Assembly: GCF_029960785.1 (NCBI RefSeq)
Contig: NZ_JASBQE010000076.1
Span: forward strand, 1-57,361
Direction of reading: 5' to 3'
DNA length: 57,361 nucleotides
Source: Polyangium sp. 15x6
GTDB lineage: Bacteria; Myxococcota_A; Polyangia; Polyangiales; Polyangiaceae
Part shown: positions 42,754-51,348 of the stretch, piece after piece
Layout of the letters: every line of letters begins with the position of its first letter
Numbering within the stretch: position 1 is the first letter of the stretch
Position numbers and translations under genes: made by a program
The notes under the pieces: generated by a model
Told to the model about the DNA's origin: nothing
Database searches by the model: none
The model's input: the letters and a program-made list of their open reading frames with translations, nothing else

Positions 42754-45700
42754 TCAGGACCGCTTGCTGCTGCGGCGGCGCTTGGCCAGGAAGGCGCCCA
42801 CCATCGCGAGGAAGCCGCCCACGGCGCCCACGCCGCGCGCCGGCGCCTCGTCGCCCGGCACCGAGCAACCGCAACCGCCGACGACGATCGGCTCATCGTC
42901 GCCACCGGCGCCACCGGCGCCCGTGGTGACGGTGGTGACGGTGGAGCCGGAGCCACCCTCGCCGCCCTCGCCGCCAGCGCCGCCGGCGCTGATGCCACCG
43001 CCGGCACCACCCTCGCCGCCCATGCCACCGGCGCCGCCGATGCCACCTTCGCCGCCGAAACCACCTTCGCCGCCGACGCCACCGGCACCGCCGATGCCAC
43101 CTTCGCCGCCGGCACCGCCCATTCCGCCAGCGCCACCAGCACCGCCCATGCCGCCGGTGCCCATGCCGCCTTCACCGCCGGCGCCACCGGCACCGCCCAT
43201 TCCACCAGCGCCACCAGCACCGCCCATACCGCCGGTGCCCATGCCGCCTTCACCGCCGGCGCCGCCCATTCCACCGGCACCACCAGCGCCGCCCATACCG
43301 CCGACACCGGTCGAGCTGCTGCTCGTCCCGCCCGACGGCTGCACGATCACGGTGACCTTATCCGTCGCCGACGCCTGGCCGTCGCTCACGGTCAGCTCGA
43401 ACATGAGCGCATGAAGATTGATGCCTTGGTTTATCGCGACAAACTGGGTGCTGACGCTGTTCGGCGTGTCCAGCGTCACGGCAGTCCCGCCCGTCTGCTT
43501 CCAGGTGTACGTCAGCGGATCGTTATCGGGATCCGAGCTCCCCGACGCGTCGAGCATCACGGTCTCACCGTTCGCCACGATCTGATCCGGACCGGCGTCC
43601 GCGACCGGCGGCTCGTTCGGTTCGCCGCAGGACCCCTGATCCGACACGATGCTCGAGAACGGCTTGTTCGCGAGACCGTTGACGGTCAGGCTCTCGATGA
43701 ACCAGCCCTGGGTGCCGACCTCCTCGTCCGTGCCGATGCGGAAGCGGATCTTGATGGTCTTGCCGACGAACTGATTGCCGAGGTTGATGCTCGTCGTGAT
43801 GTTCGTGCCGTTCGCGAAACCCGTGCTCTGCCCGGTGAAACCCTTCTGGCCGAAGAGCGGATTACCGGCGGCCGCGGTGCCGATGTTGCCGTTGTAGACC
43901 GTGCCGAGGTTCGCGTACGTGTTGATGTTGACCCACGTCTGGCCGCCGTCCTGGCTCAGCTCGATGATGCCGCCGTCCCAGTTCGTGGCCGGCGTCCCGC
44001 TCCGCTCGAACTGGTAGCGGTGCACGAGCGACATCGTCAGGTTGCCGCTGCCCACCACGAAGTCGGGCGACTCGTAACGCTCGTCGGAGACGCCCGCGTT
44101 CGCCTCGCCGTGGGCGAGCACGTTCGACGACGTCGTGAGCGGCCGGATCCGCGCCCACTTGTCGCTCGGGCCCGACGCGTTCTTCGCCGTCCAGGTCTCG
44201 ATGTTGCTCTCCCAGAGCTCCTGCGTCGCCGCGTTCGGGATGCTGTCGAAATGGGCCTTGCGCACGCTCGTGTCGCTGATCGTCGGCGAGCAGGACCCGG
44301 GCGCGGCCACGTCGACCTTGAGCTGCAGGTCCGTGACCGACGCGACCGAGTCCGCGAGCGCGATCTGCACCGTCGTCGTGCTCGACGCGAGGATGTTCGT
44401 CGACGGCAGCACCGCGGACGCGCCGTTCGGGAACGACACGTTCGGGTTCGTCGAGCTCACCGTGACCGTACCGCCGACGAGCGGCCCCCAGCCCTGATTG
44501 CGCACCTCGACGGTGACCTTGCCGATCTCGCTGTTGTCGAGGATGCCGTCGTTATCGCAGGACAGCACGCTGTCGTCGAAGTCCACCGAGACGAGCACCG
44601 GCTGCGGCGCCGCCTCGTAGCTCTCGATCACGCCCACGTTGTCGGTCGAGTTGCGCGGCGGCGAGACCGCGCAGGAACCGGCGCCGCGGATGGTGAAGCC
44701 GGCCGCGAGATCCGCGAAGTCGTCCACGTTCGCCGCGATCGCCGTCGCCAGGATGCCGTCGCGCTGCTCGGTGAACGTCGGGTTCGCCGGGGCGAGCTGC
44801 ATGCCGCCGGTCAGGTAATTGGCCATCTTGCGCTTGGCCTCGTCGAACGTGTGGCGCGGCGTCGCCGTGTATGCGTCCTCGAGGAGCTTCGCGTACCCCT
44901 CGAGCACCATCGTCGCCCAGATCTCGCCGGTGTTGTGCACCTCTTCGTTCTCGGCGGCGAGCGGCTGCGTCGGCATGCCGGTCGGGAGCGCCTCACCGGC
45001 CTGGATGTGCTTGAACGTGAGCGCGTTCTTCGTGAAGTCGGTCGTGTACGGATACCGCCGGATCCCGAAGTACGCGCTGTCGCCGAACGTCGCGCCGCCG
45101 TACACCGCCGTCGCGTACACGCCATTCGGATCATCGCCCTCGCGAATGAGCGTGTGGAGCGCCACGGTATCGCCCCAGCCCTCGCCCATGCCGCGGGCCT
45201 GGATCGAGTTCACCGCGACGAGGCGATTGTGGATGTAGTGACCCCACTCGTGCGCGGCGACGCCGTTGTCGATCGTCCCGTCGCGCTTCGTGTTGTCGGC
45301 GCGGAACATCGTGGCCGTGACCGGACCGCTCTGGAGGGCCTCCTTCAGGGCCGCGCCCACGTCCTTCGTGACGCCGAGCGCCCCGATGCCGACCGGGATG
45401 GGCGGGTTCGATTCGCCCATCGGGCTCGGCGGCAGGCCGGGCGTCAGGTGGTTCGCGATGATGATGCCCGCCGCGCCGGCGTTCTCGGCGTTGTCCGCCT
45501 TCACGTTGAAATCGCACGAGCCGCGGTCCGCGAGCACGATCTTCCCGGCGTAGTTGCCCACGAGCGCCTGGCAGGCGTCGTTGAACGTGCCCGGCGTGTC
45601 ATTCGTCGTGTCCGTGGAGTTGTCGACCGCGAGCGCGACCTCCGCCGTCGTGTTGAACGTCTGCAGACCGAAGCTCGCGACGCCGGTCGGGTACGTCGCG

Positions 45701-47184
45701 CCGCCCGGGTTCACCGTCAGGCTCGCGTTCGGCGGGCCGCTCCAGACGAACATCTGCATCCGCGGCTGGGTGCCGTCGGACGGCGTGCTCATGTTCGCGT
45801 TGTCGAGCGAAGGCGTCGCGTTGTGATATCCGTCCTGCGCCTCGGCCAGGATCGCGTCGTTGCCGAAGCCGCCGCGGCCGTAGTTGTTCACCTGCGCGTT
45901 GCCCGCGGCCTCGTTGAACCCCGAGTCGTACCAGTAATCGTGCAGGTAGTTGTTCAGGAAGAAGAGCTGCGTGATCGCCGCCTTCACCTGATCCTGCGTG
46001 ACGTCGGGGTTCTGCGCCGTGTCGTAGACGCGATCGAAGACGCCCGGCGCCGTCACGTTCGCGCGATATTCACCGGCGGAGAGGCCCTGCGGATCCTGGT
46101 GATCGGCGTACGCGTCGACGTTGTTGCCCGACGTCTCCGTCGCGCCCGCGGGCAGCCACGGATCGAACGTCCCTTGCGGGTTCGTGTTGAAGCCGTCGAT
46201 CGTGACCAGGATCGGCGAGATGAACGCAGGCGCCGAGCCGTCGGGCACGCCCGTCGGGTGCGGCGCGTAGTCGGCCATCGGGCCCTCGGTCGGCGTGTAC
46301 TTCGGCGCGCCGTCCGACCAGACGCGGTACGAGAACGCCGCGTCGTGCGTCCGGTCCGCGCGCATGAGCAGCCGCCCGTCGTCCGCGGCGATCACGTAGG
46401 CGTAGAGCTCGTCGTTGTGCAGGCCCTTCTGGCCGCCCCAGATCTCGACGTAATACGCCGACACCAGCCGATCCGGCATCGGGAAATAGACCTTCTTGAT
46501 GCGCGCCGGCCGCGTCAGCTCGATGTGCGCCGTCTCGGCCGAATCGACGAGGTCGTAGAAGGCATACCCGTGCTCGGGCTTCTTCTTGTCCCTGAACGAG
46601 CTCGCGGGCACCTTCGTCGCGAAGAAATCGTTGAACGCGCGGGAGACGGCCGTGGCGGCGTCGAGCTTGAAGTTCTTGCCGCGCTTCATGCCCGGCGTCG
46701 CCGACGGGTGCAGGTTGCCGCCGATCGCCACGAGCTCGCGGCTCCGCGTCATCAGCACCTTCACGTCGTTCTGGAAGACCTCGATCCCGTCGACGTTCTG
46801 GCGGAACACCACGATGATGCCCCCGCCCGTCACGTCGTTCACCACCACGGGCACGGCCGCGTCGATCGCCCTCTTGCCGACGCCGTAGAGGTACGCGTAG
46901 TGCTCGAGGTAGAGCCGCGCCGACGCCGCCGGCGTCGCCGTCTGCGCGCCCGGCGCCTTCCAGCCGCCCTTCGGGGCCCAGAAGAACGTCGGCACGCCGC
47001 GCTTCTCGTCCACGCCCGTCACGCCGCCGACGCCGGTCTCGTGCAGGCTTTGCAGCGGGCTCACCTCGACGGCCGGGGCGTCGTCGTACGCATGGTAATT
47101 CGGCAGATCCAGGTCACCCGCGCGCGCCGCGGAGCCGGCGAGCAGCGTGATCAGAGCCGTGGCATATCGAGCAGAGCGCTTCAT
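42754..47184 (-). CDS. M36 (fungalysin) metalloprotease with PKD domain and MYXO-CTERM signal
   Basis: The 1476-residue protein starts at ATG 47184 with GGAGG upstream; the open frame beginning 47265 is rejected. After the signal peptide (ending SAARA) comes a fungalysin/thermolysin propeptide and the M36 catalytic domain. HEWGHYIHNR (about 644-653) supplies two zinc histidines and the catalytic Glu, and EVHNTGEIWATMVLEG (about 746) the third ligand. A PA domain (IVLADRGSCDFNVKADNAE) is inserted about 545-610. A jelly-roll-like region, a PKD-type domain from about 1188 (PPVADAGPDQIVANG) and a Gly-rich stalk follow. The end (GGCGCSVPGDEAP, helix, KRRRSSKRS) is MYXO-CTERM, anchoring the protein at the surface through its cysteine. 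Likely an extracellular protease for predation. Confidence 0.93.
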   Translation of the reverse strand: MKRSARYATALITLLAGSAARAGDLDLPNYHAYDDAPAVEVSPLQSLHETGVGGVTGVDEKRGVPTFFWAPKGGWKAPGAQTATPAASARLYLEHYAYLYGVGKRAIDAAVPVVVNDVTGGGIIVVFRQNVDGIEVFQNDVKVLMTRSRELVAIGGNLHPSATPGMKRGKNFKLDAATAVSRAFNDFFATKVPASSFRDKKKPEHGYAFYDLVDSAETAHIELTRPARIKKVYFPMPDRLVSAYYVEIWGGQKGLHNDELYAYVIAADDGRLLMRADRTHDAAFSYRVWSDGAPKYTPTEGPMADYAPHPTGVPDGSAPAFISPILVTIDGFNTNPQGTFDPWLPAGATETSGNNVDAYADHQDPQGLSAGEYRANVTAPGVFDRVYDTAQNPDVTQDQVKAAITQLFFLNNYLHDYWYDSGFNEAAGNAQVNNYGRGGFGNDAILAEAQDGYHNATPSLDNANMSTPSDGTQPRMQMFVWSGPPNASLTVNPGGATYPTGVASFGLQTFNTTAEVALAVDNSTDTTNDTPGTFNDACQALVGNYAGKIVLADRGSCDFNVKADNAENAGAAGIIIANHLTPGLPPSPMGESNPPIPVGIGALGVTKDVGAALKEALQSGPVTATMFRADNTKRDGTIDNGVAAHEWGHYIHNRLVAVNSIQARGMGEGWGDTVALHTLIREGDDPNGVYATAVYGGATFGDSAYFGIRRYPYTTDFTKNALTFKHIQAGEALPTGMPTQPLAAENEEVHNTGEIWATMVLEGYAKLLEDAYTATPRHTFDEAKRKMANYLTGGMQLAPANPTFTEQRDGILATAIAANVDDFADLAAGFTIRGAGSCAVSPPRNSTDNVGVIESYEAAPQPVLVSVDFDDSVLSCDNDGILDNSEIGKVTVEVRNQGWGPLVGGTVTVSSTNPNVSFPNGASAVLPSTNILASSTTTVQIALADSVASVTDLQLKVDVAAPGSCSPTISDTSVRKAHFDSIPNAATQELWESNIETWTAKNASGPSDKWARIRPLTTSSNVLAHGEANAGVSDERYESPDFVVGSGNLTMSLVHRYQFERSGTPATNWDGGIIELSQDGGQTWVNINTYANLGTVYNGNIGTAAAGNPLFGQKGFTGQSTGFANGTNITTSINLGNQFVGKTIKIRFRIGTDEEVGTQGWFIESLTVNGLANKPFSSIVSDQGSCGEPNEPPVADAGPDQIVANGETVMLDASGSSDPDNDPLTYTWKQTGGTAVTLDTPNSVSTQFVAINQGINLHALMFELTVSDGQASATDKVTVIVQPSGGTSSSSTGVGGMGGAGGAGGMGGAGGEGGMGTGGMGGAGGAGGMGGAGGAGGEGGMGTGGMGGAGGAGGMGGAGGEGGIGGAGGVGGEGGFGGEGGIGGAGGMGGEGGAGGGISAGGAGGEGGEGGSGSTVTTVTTGAGGAGGDDEPIVVGGCGCSVPGDEAPARGVGAVGGFLAMVGAFLAKRRRSSKRS
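42960..43310. repeat. Gly-rich stalk repeats inside the M36 protease gene
   Basis: The minus strand encodes runs of GGMGGAGG, GGEGGMGTGG and similar units. A block of about 26 residues (EGGMGTGGMGGAGGAGGMGG and following) occurs nearly twice in tandem. It connects the PKD domain to the MYXO-CTERM signal. Confidence 0.85.
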
Positions 47185-47398
47185 GATTCCTCCACGCCAG
47201 AATCTTCGTGGTGATCCCGCAGGCAGGCGCCGCGAGCGATGTACGGTTTTGGTGATATCGGACAAGGATTGGGCGCTCGTCGCGCCGCGTACACCCCTGT
47301 ACCCCGTTCCCGCACGGAAGGGAAGCCGTTCCAGGCTCGCCCGAGCGCGTATCCCGCCCCGCCGTTTCCGTGCTCGCGCGCCTGGATCCCCGGTGACG

Positions 47399-48244
47399 CT
47401 AGCGCCCGAGGACGAGCGCCCCGATCACCGCCGCGATCAGCGCCGCCGCGAGCATCACGGTGCGAACGATCCCCTGATTCCGCGCGGCGCGTCGCACCTC
47501 GACCGCCTCGTCGTTCCCGTCCACGAAAGATTCACCCACGACGAACGTGACAATCTGGTCACCGCGGTGGTCCCCGACGCTCCGTGAACGATATGGATCG
47601 GCCGTTACCTCCGCGGGAATGGGCACGGCCTCGGCGCCGAGGCGCACGGCGCCAAACCCCGCGAGCCGCAGCTCGGCCCCGGTCACCGTCCCCGCGGGCA
47701 CCCCGACCGTGCGCTCGCCGTCGAGCACCGGCACCTTCACGCGCCCCCCGCGCCGCGCGGTCTCCGCGTCGATCTGCACCTCGACGAACAGGTCCACGCC
47801 ATGGCGACGCAGGCGCGGGTGCGGCGCCACGATCACCTCGACCATCAAATCCCCGGGTCGCCCGACGCCGAGCGGCGCCTCGTCACCTTGCCCCGCGAGC
47901 CTGAGGACCTGCCCCTCGTCGATCCCCGCCGGCACCTTCACCGTCAGCGTCCGTTCCTGCAATACACGCTGTTTGCCCAGACATACGGGGCACGAAAAGC
48001 CGGGCGGATCGCCCTGAAAAACGCCGCTCCCTTTGCAGGCCGCGCAACGCGCCTCGAACGTCGCCTTGATCACCTTGCTCGCGCCCGAGGCCGCCTCCTC
48101 CAGCGACACGAGCATCGGAATGCGACGATCCCGCCCTGAACCCACCGCCGGATGGCGGAAGAAATCTTCGAAGATCGCCTGGAATTGATCCTCGATCGGC
48201 CCGAAGCCCTCGGGCTCCCCCTTTTTACCGTCCTCGGCCCCCAT
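47399..48244 (-). CDS. DnaJ C-terminal-domain protein without J domain, tail-anchored
   Basis: The 281-residue protein has no J domain and no HPD motif. It carries a truncated zinc-finger region with only two CxxC pairs (C67/C70 and C85/C88, as CAACKGSG and CPVCLG). It then has the substrate-binding DnaJ C-terminal domain: RTLTVKVPAGIDEGQVLRLA, GDEAPLGVGRPGDLMVEV, PHPRLRRHGVDLFVEVQI and VPVLDGERTVGVPAGT. The last 23 residues form a hydrophobic tail anchor. Such a protein could bind clients but cannot stimulate DnaK. It lies 154 bases... on the opposite side of the M36 gene start, separated from it by 214 bases, on the same strand and upstream of it. Confidence 0.87.
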   Translation of the reverse strand: MGAEDGKKGEPEGFGPIEDQFQAIFEDFFRHPAVGSGRDRRIPMLVSLEEAASGASKVIKATFEARCAACKGSGVFQGDPPGFSCPVCLGKQRVLQERTLTVKVPAGIDEGQVLRLAGQGDEAPLGVGRPGDLMVEVIVAPHPRLRRHGVDLFVEVQIDAETARRGGRVKVPVLDGERTVGVPAGTVTGAELRLAGFGAVRLGAEAVPIPAEVTADPYRSRSVGDHRGDQIVTFVVGESFVDGNDEAVEVRRAARNQGIVRTVMLAAALIAAVIGALVLGR

Positions 48245-48270
48245 ATCGACTCACGAAGCCTTTGCGAAGC

Positions 48271-48693
48271 TCACGCCGTGCGGCCTCGCTGCTGAATGCA
48301 TTCGCGCAGCGCGGCCTCGAAGTCTGCGCGGGTATGGTGCACGCGCACGCCCGACATCACCACGCTCGCCGCCTCGATGCCGAGCGCCACGAGCTTCGAC
48401 CGCACGAGAAAATGGGCCCCCTCGTTCCCTTTCCCCATGTCGCGCGCCATCTCGGTCAGGCGCGCGCGGGCCCGCGCATCGTAATCGGTCATCTCCTCCC
48501 AGTCGTGAAAGCCCATGAGGCGCCCCCCCTCGGCGGCGACCCTGCGCGCCACCGCCTCGATCAACGTCGCGCACTGATCGTCGAGATAACCCGTCACCTG
48601 CGTCACCAGCACCCGCCGTGCGGGCCGCCACAGCCGCACCGTCGCTCGCGCCGTCGTCGTGGTTTCGGCCTTGTCGACCGGGAGAAGCTCCAT
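48271..48693 (-). CDS. STAS-like (SpoIIAA-like) small protein, tentative
   Basis: The 140-residue protein has no signal peptide. Its core RVLVTQVTGYLDDQCATLIE, AVARRVAAEGGRLMGFHDWE and VVMSGVRVHHT alternates strands and helices like a STAS/SpoIIAA domain or a myxobacterial relative. No family is firmly recognised. It lies 26 bases upstream of the J-less DnaJ gene on the same strand, so the two may be one transcript. Its N-terminus overlaps nothing once the downstream PDZ gene start is set at 48905; the 211 bases between are the divergent promoter region. Confidence 0.7.
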   Translation of the reverse strand: MELLPVDKAETTTTARATVRLWRPARRVLVTQVTGYLDDQCATLIEAVARRVAAEGGRLMGFHDWEEMTDYDARARARLTEMARDMGKGNEGAHFLVRSKLVALGIEAASVVMSGVRVHHTRADFEAALRECIQQRGRTA

Positions 48694-48904
48694 CCCGAAC
48701 GACTACCGCGCGGGGCACAACGCGTCAATTCCGTCGGAACGCCCGCCATGGTCGGAATCCTGCCGCTCCGGAAACGCTTGTCATTTTGGCAGCGCCCTGC
48801 CGCGCCTCACGCCGGATTGTCGCGATCCCGACGCACCGGGCGCGTGTTTCTCTGCAAAACGCGCTCGTCCCGGCCTGGCACCGAACTTGATATCCCCCCG
48901 CTCC

Positions 48905-49756
48905 ATGTCGACCGAGCCTTACCGCACCCCCTCGTGCCCCACCTGCGCTGGCCCTCACGTCGAGCAAACACACATCTGCGCGCTCTGCGAAGAGCCGTTC
49001 GTCCCCAGCGGCGCGGGCGTCGAAGCCTGCGACCCTTGCCTCCGCAAAGCTTGCCGCGTCGTCGCGCGCGCCAGCGCCGAAAAACCCGCCCCGCGGCGCG
49101 CCAAGGCCGTCCTCCGCTGGCTGCCCGTCGCGCTCGCCGTCCTCTCCGTGGGCATTCTGTCGTTCAATACGCTCGTCGTCGTCGAGACGAGCCAGCACCT
49201 CGCCATGCTCGGGTCGTTCCTCGCCGAACAGCACCGCGCGAAGTCCAGGGGCAAACCCAGGACGCCCGCGCCGCCCAAGCAAACCGCCGCGCTCCCGGCC
49301 CCGCCTCCGCCGCGCGAAGAGAACTCCTTCGACGACACGAACGTCCCGGCGTTCACGAGCGTCCTTGCCGCGCTCCACCCCGAGGTCCACGATCCGGACG
49401 CCTTGCTCGCGCGGGTCCAGAAGCTCCGCGAGGCGGGCCTCGACATCTTCCTCGTCCGGACGAACCTCGGCAAGAACGTCTTCGACGGCGGCAGCGACCT
49501 CCGCACGCGCATCAGCCCGGTCCAGAAGGGCGGAAAGACCGTCGGCGTGCGCTACTCTCGCCTCGGCCCCGACGCGATCGAATCCCTCGCGGGCGTCCAG
49601 CCGGGCGACGTCCTCGTCTCCATCAATGGATTCGGCATCGATAGCCCCGACCGCGCGCTGAGCGGCTACGCGTCCTCCCGCGAAAAGGGCGGCGCCGTCT
49701 TCGAGCTCTTCCGCAATGGCCGCCGGGTCGTCCTCGACGTCCGCTGGCCCAGGTGA
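48905..49756 (+). CDS. Zinc-ribbon, single TM, PDZ protein
   Basis: The product is 283 residues from ATG 48905; the frame upstream reads through noncoding sequence. Residues 1-50 hold a treble of Cys pairs (CPTC, CALC, CDPC) typical of a cytoplasmic zinc ribbon. A membrane helix follows (about 65-87, WLPVALAVLSVGILSFNTLV), a Pro/Ala linker and a C-terminal domain. The last 60 residues read as a PDZ domain (LAGVQPGDVLVSINGFGIDS and GAVFELFRNGRRVVLDVRW), similar to the end of GspC. It might link an internal signal to a periplasmic partner. Not recognised further. Confidence 0.78.
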   Translation: MSTEPYRTPSCPTCAGPHVEQTHICALCEEPFVPSGAGVEACDPCLRKACRVVARASAEKPAPRRAKAVLRWLPVALAVLSVGILSFNTLVVVETSQHLAMLGSFLAEQHRAKSRGKPRTPAPPKQTAALPAPPPPREENSFDDTNVPAFTSVLAALHPEVHDPDALLARVQKLREAGLDIFLVRTNLGKNVFDGGSDLRTRISPVQKGGKTVGVRYSRLGPDAIESLAGVQPGDVLVSINGFGIDSPDRALSGYASSREKGGAVFELFRNGRRVVLDVRWPR

Positions 49757-49821
49757 TCCGCGCCGCCGGGGACGTCCACGAAAGCCTGGAGTCGCCCTCC
49801 GGGTTTTGGTAGACGTTCTCC

Positions 49822-50814
49822 ATGGCGATCTTCCGAACCTCGTCGATCGCGCCCCTTTTGCTGCTGGCGCTCGCCTGCGGCTGCGGCGGCGCGGGCGCCC
49901 AGACGACCCCCGAGACCCCGACCGAGGCCCCCACCGCCGAGGCCCCCTCCTCCACGCCCCCCGCTTCGCCGCCCGCGAACACGGACGAGGCCCCGAAGCC
50001 GCCTCCACCCGAGGAGGCGAAGACCGAGCCTGCCCCGGACAAACCCGCGCCGACGGAGCTCGCGGAGGCCCCGAAGGCGCCGTCGATCACGTGCGAGCCC
50101 AAGGCCGGCGCGGCCGCGGGCCCGAAAAAGAAGCTCGAGATCAGCGTGGATCGCTCCCGCGTCGACCTCGAAGGCCACAAGCTCGAGGTCAAGCTCACGC
50201 GGGCCGCGTGCAAGGTCGAGCTCCAGGTCATCGGCGAATCCGGCAAGATCCTCGCGAACGCGGCGAAGGCCTTCGACGGCGCGGCGCCGGGCACGGTGCT
50301 CGCGATCGACTGGAGCCCGATCCGTGCCGAGACGGTCTCGCGCATCGAGGTCTGGGGCCACGACACCGAGGGCAGCTACGTCGGGGTGGCGATCACGCCG
50401 TGGAACGTGAAGATCGACCACGAGGAGGTCAATTTCGAGACCGACTCGGACAAGATCCGCGACTCCGAGGTGCCGAAGCTCGAAGCGAGCCTCGACAAGG
50501 TCAAGGCCGCGCTCACGAAGCACCAGGATTTGAAGGGCATCTCGCTCTTCATCGCGGGTCACACGGACACGGTGGGCAGCCCCGAGCACAACCTCACGCT
50601 CTCGCGCAAGCGCGCGCGCGCGATCGCCGCCTGGTTCCGCGGCCGCGGCCTGAAGATCCCGGTCGCGTGGGAAGGGTTCGGCGAGCACAGCCCGATCGTC
50701 AAGACGGGGGACGAGGTCGCCGAGGCGAAAAACCGCCGCGTCGATTACATCCTCGCCCTCGACCCGCCGCGATTGCCGCAAGGCGCGGTCACATTCGGGT
50801 GGAAGGCGCTCTAG
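49822..50814 (+). CDS. OmpA-family lipoprotein
   Basis: The 330-residue protein has a signal peptide with candidate lipidated cysteines at 19 and 21, then an acidic Pro/Glu/Ala linker (25-90). A beta domain (about 100-190, KKKLEISVDRSRVDLEGHK) precedes a C-terminal OmpA-like peptidoglycan-binding domain (about 203-312) with VNFETDSDKIRDSEVP, IAGHTDTVGSPEHNLTLSRK and EAKNRRVDYIL. It should tie the outer membrane to the cell wall. Its stop is one base from the stop of the convergent gene. Confidence 0.9.
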   Translation: MAIFRTSSIAPLLLLALACGCGGAGAQTTPETPTEAPTAEAPSSTPPASPPANTDEAPKPPPPEEAKTEPAPDKPAPTELAEAPKAPSITCEPKAGAAAGPKKKLEISVDRSRVDLEGHKLEVKLTRAACKVELQVIGESGKILANAAKAFDGAAPGTVLAIDWSPIRAETVSRIEVWGHDTEGSYVGVAITPWNVKIDHEEVNFETDSDKIRDSEVPKLEASLDKVKAALTKHQDLKGISLFIAGHTDTVGSPEHNLTLSRKRARAIAAWFRGRGLKIPVAWEGFGEHSPIVKTGDEVAEAKNRRVDYILALDPPRLPQGAVTFGWKAL

Positions 50815-50815
50815 C

Positions 50816-51262
50816 CTAATCGAAGAACGGGTTGCAGCACGTGGTGTCGAGCCCACACGAATACCCGCCGTTCGGGTGCGTGCACATCCCGATCTCGACC
50901 CCATCGACGAAGCAATAGCATCTCGCCTCGCCCGTCGCCCATCCACAAACGATCCTGACGGATTGGCCGTTGCACGTGCCACTGCAGGAGCAATTGCCGC
51001 CGGACGATTCGTGGCAAAAGTCGTCGACGACGCACGAAAGCGAACCCGCTTCGCCCCCGCCTTCACCGCCTGGCTCACCGGATCCGCCGGGTTCACCGGA
51101 TCCGCAGCCTCCACCTTCGCCCGTCTCGGGCGGCGCTACGATCGAATTCGCGCTCTCGCCTCGTCCGTCGGTTCCGCCCTCGCCGCTCACGTCGACGTCG
51201 TCGCAAGCCGCGACGGATCCGATTCCGAGCGCGATGACCAATCCGGCCAAGATTTTCTGCAT
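50816..51262 (-). CDS. Small Cys-rich lipoprotein
   Basis: The 148-residue protein has a signal peptide with lipobox VAAC (cysteine 20). A Gly/Glu/Ser-rich linker (about 45-72, GSGEPGGSGEPGGEGGGEAG) is followed by a compact Cys-rich domain of about 70 residues (CVVDDFCHESSGG, CSCSGTCNGQS, CYCFVDGVEIGMC and CGLDTTCC), with 13 or so cysteines that are likely disulfide-paired. Function unknown; similar small modules are frequent in myxobacterial surface lipoproteins. It converges with the OmpA gene with one base between stops. Confidence 0.8.
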   Translation of the reverse strand: MQKILAGLVIALGIGSVAACDDVDVSGEGGTDGRGESANSIVAPPETGEGGGCGSGEPGGSGEPGGEGGGEAGSLSCVVDDFCHESSGGNCSCSGTCNGQSVRIVCGWATGEARCYCFVDGVEIGMCTHPNGGYSCGLDTTCCNPFFD

Positions 51263-51348
51263 GGCAGCCGAGGCTAGATCGTCGCGCGCATTCGTCGATC
51301 AGAGGCTGCCCGACGCGGGTGGAGAAAATGCGTAGGGGAGGAACCGCG

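Noticed and set aside
43411-47214. Plus-strand open frame of 1267 codons opposite the M36 gene
   Set aside because: Arg/Val/His-rich translation with no domain, antisense to a clear M36 protease.
48876-48891. Sigma-54-like promoter TGGCAC-N5-TTGAT before the PDZ gene
   Set aside because: The essential GC of the -12 element is GA here, and the transcript would start almost at the ATG.
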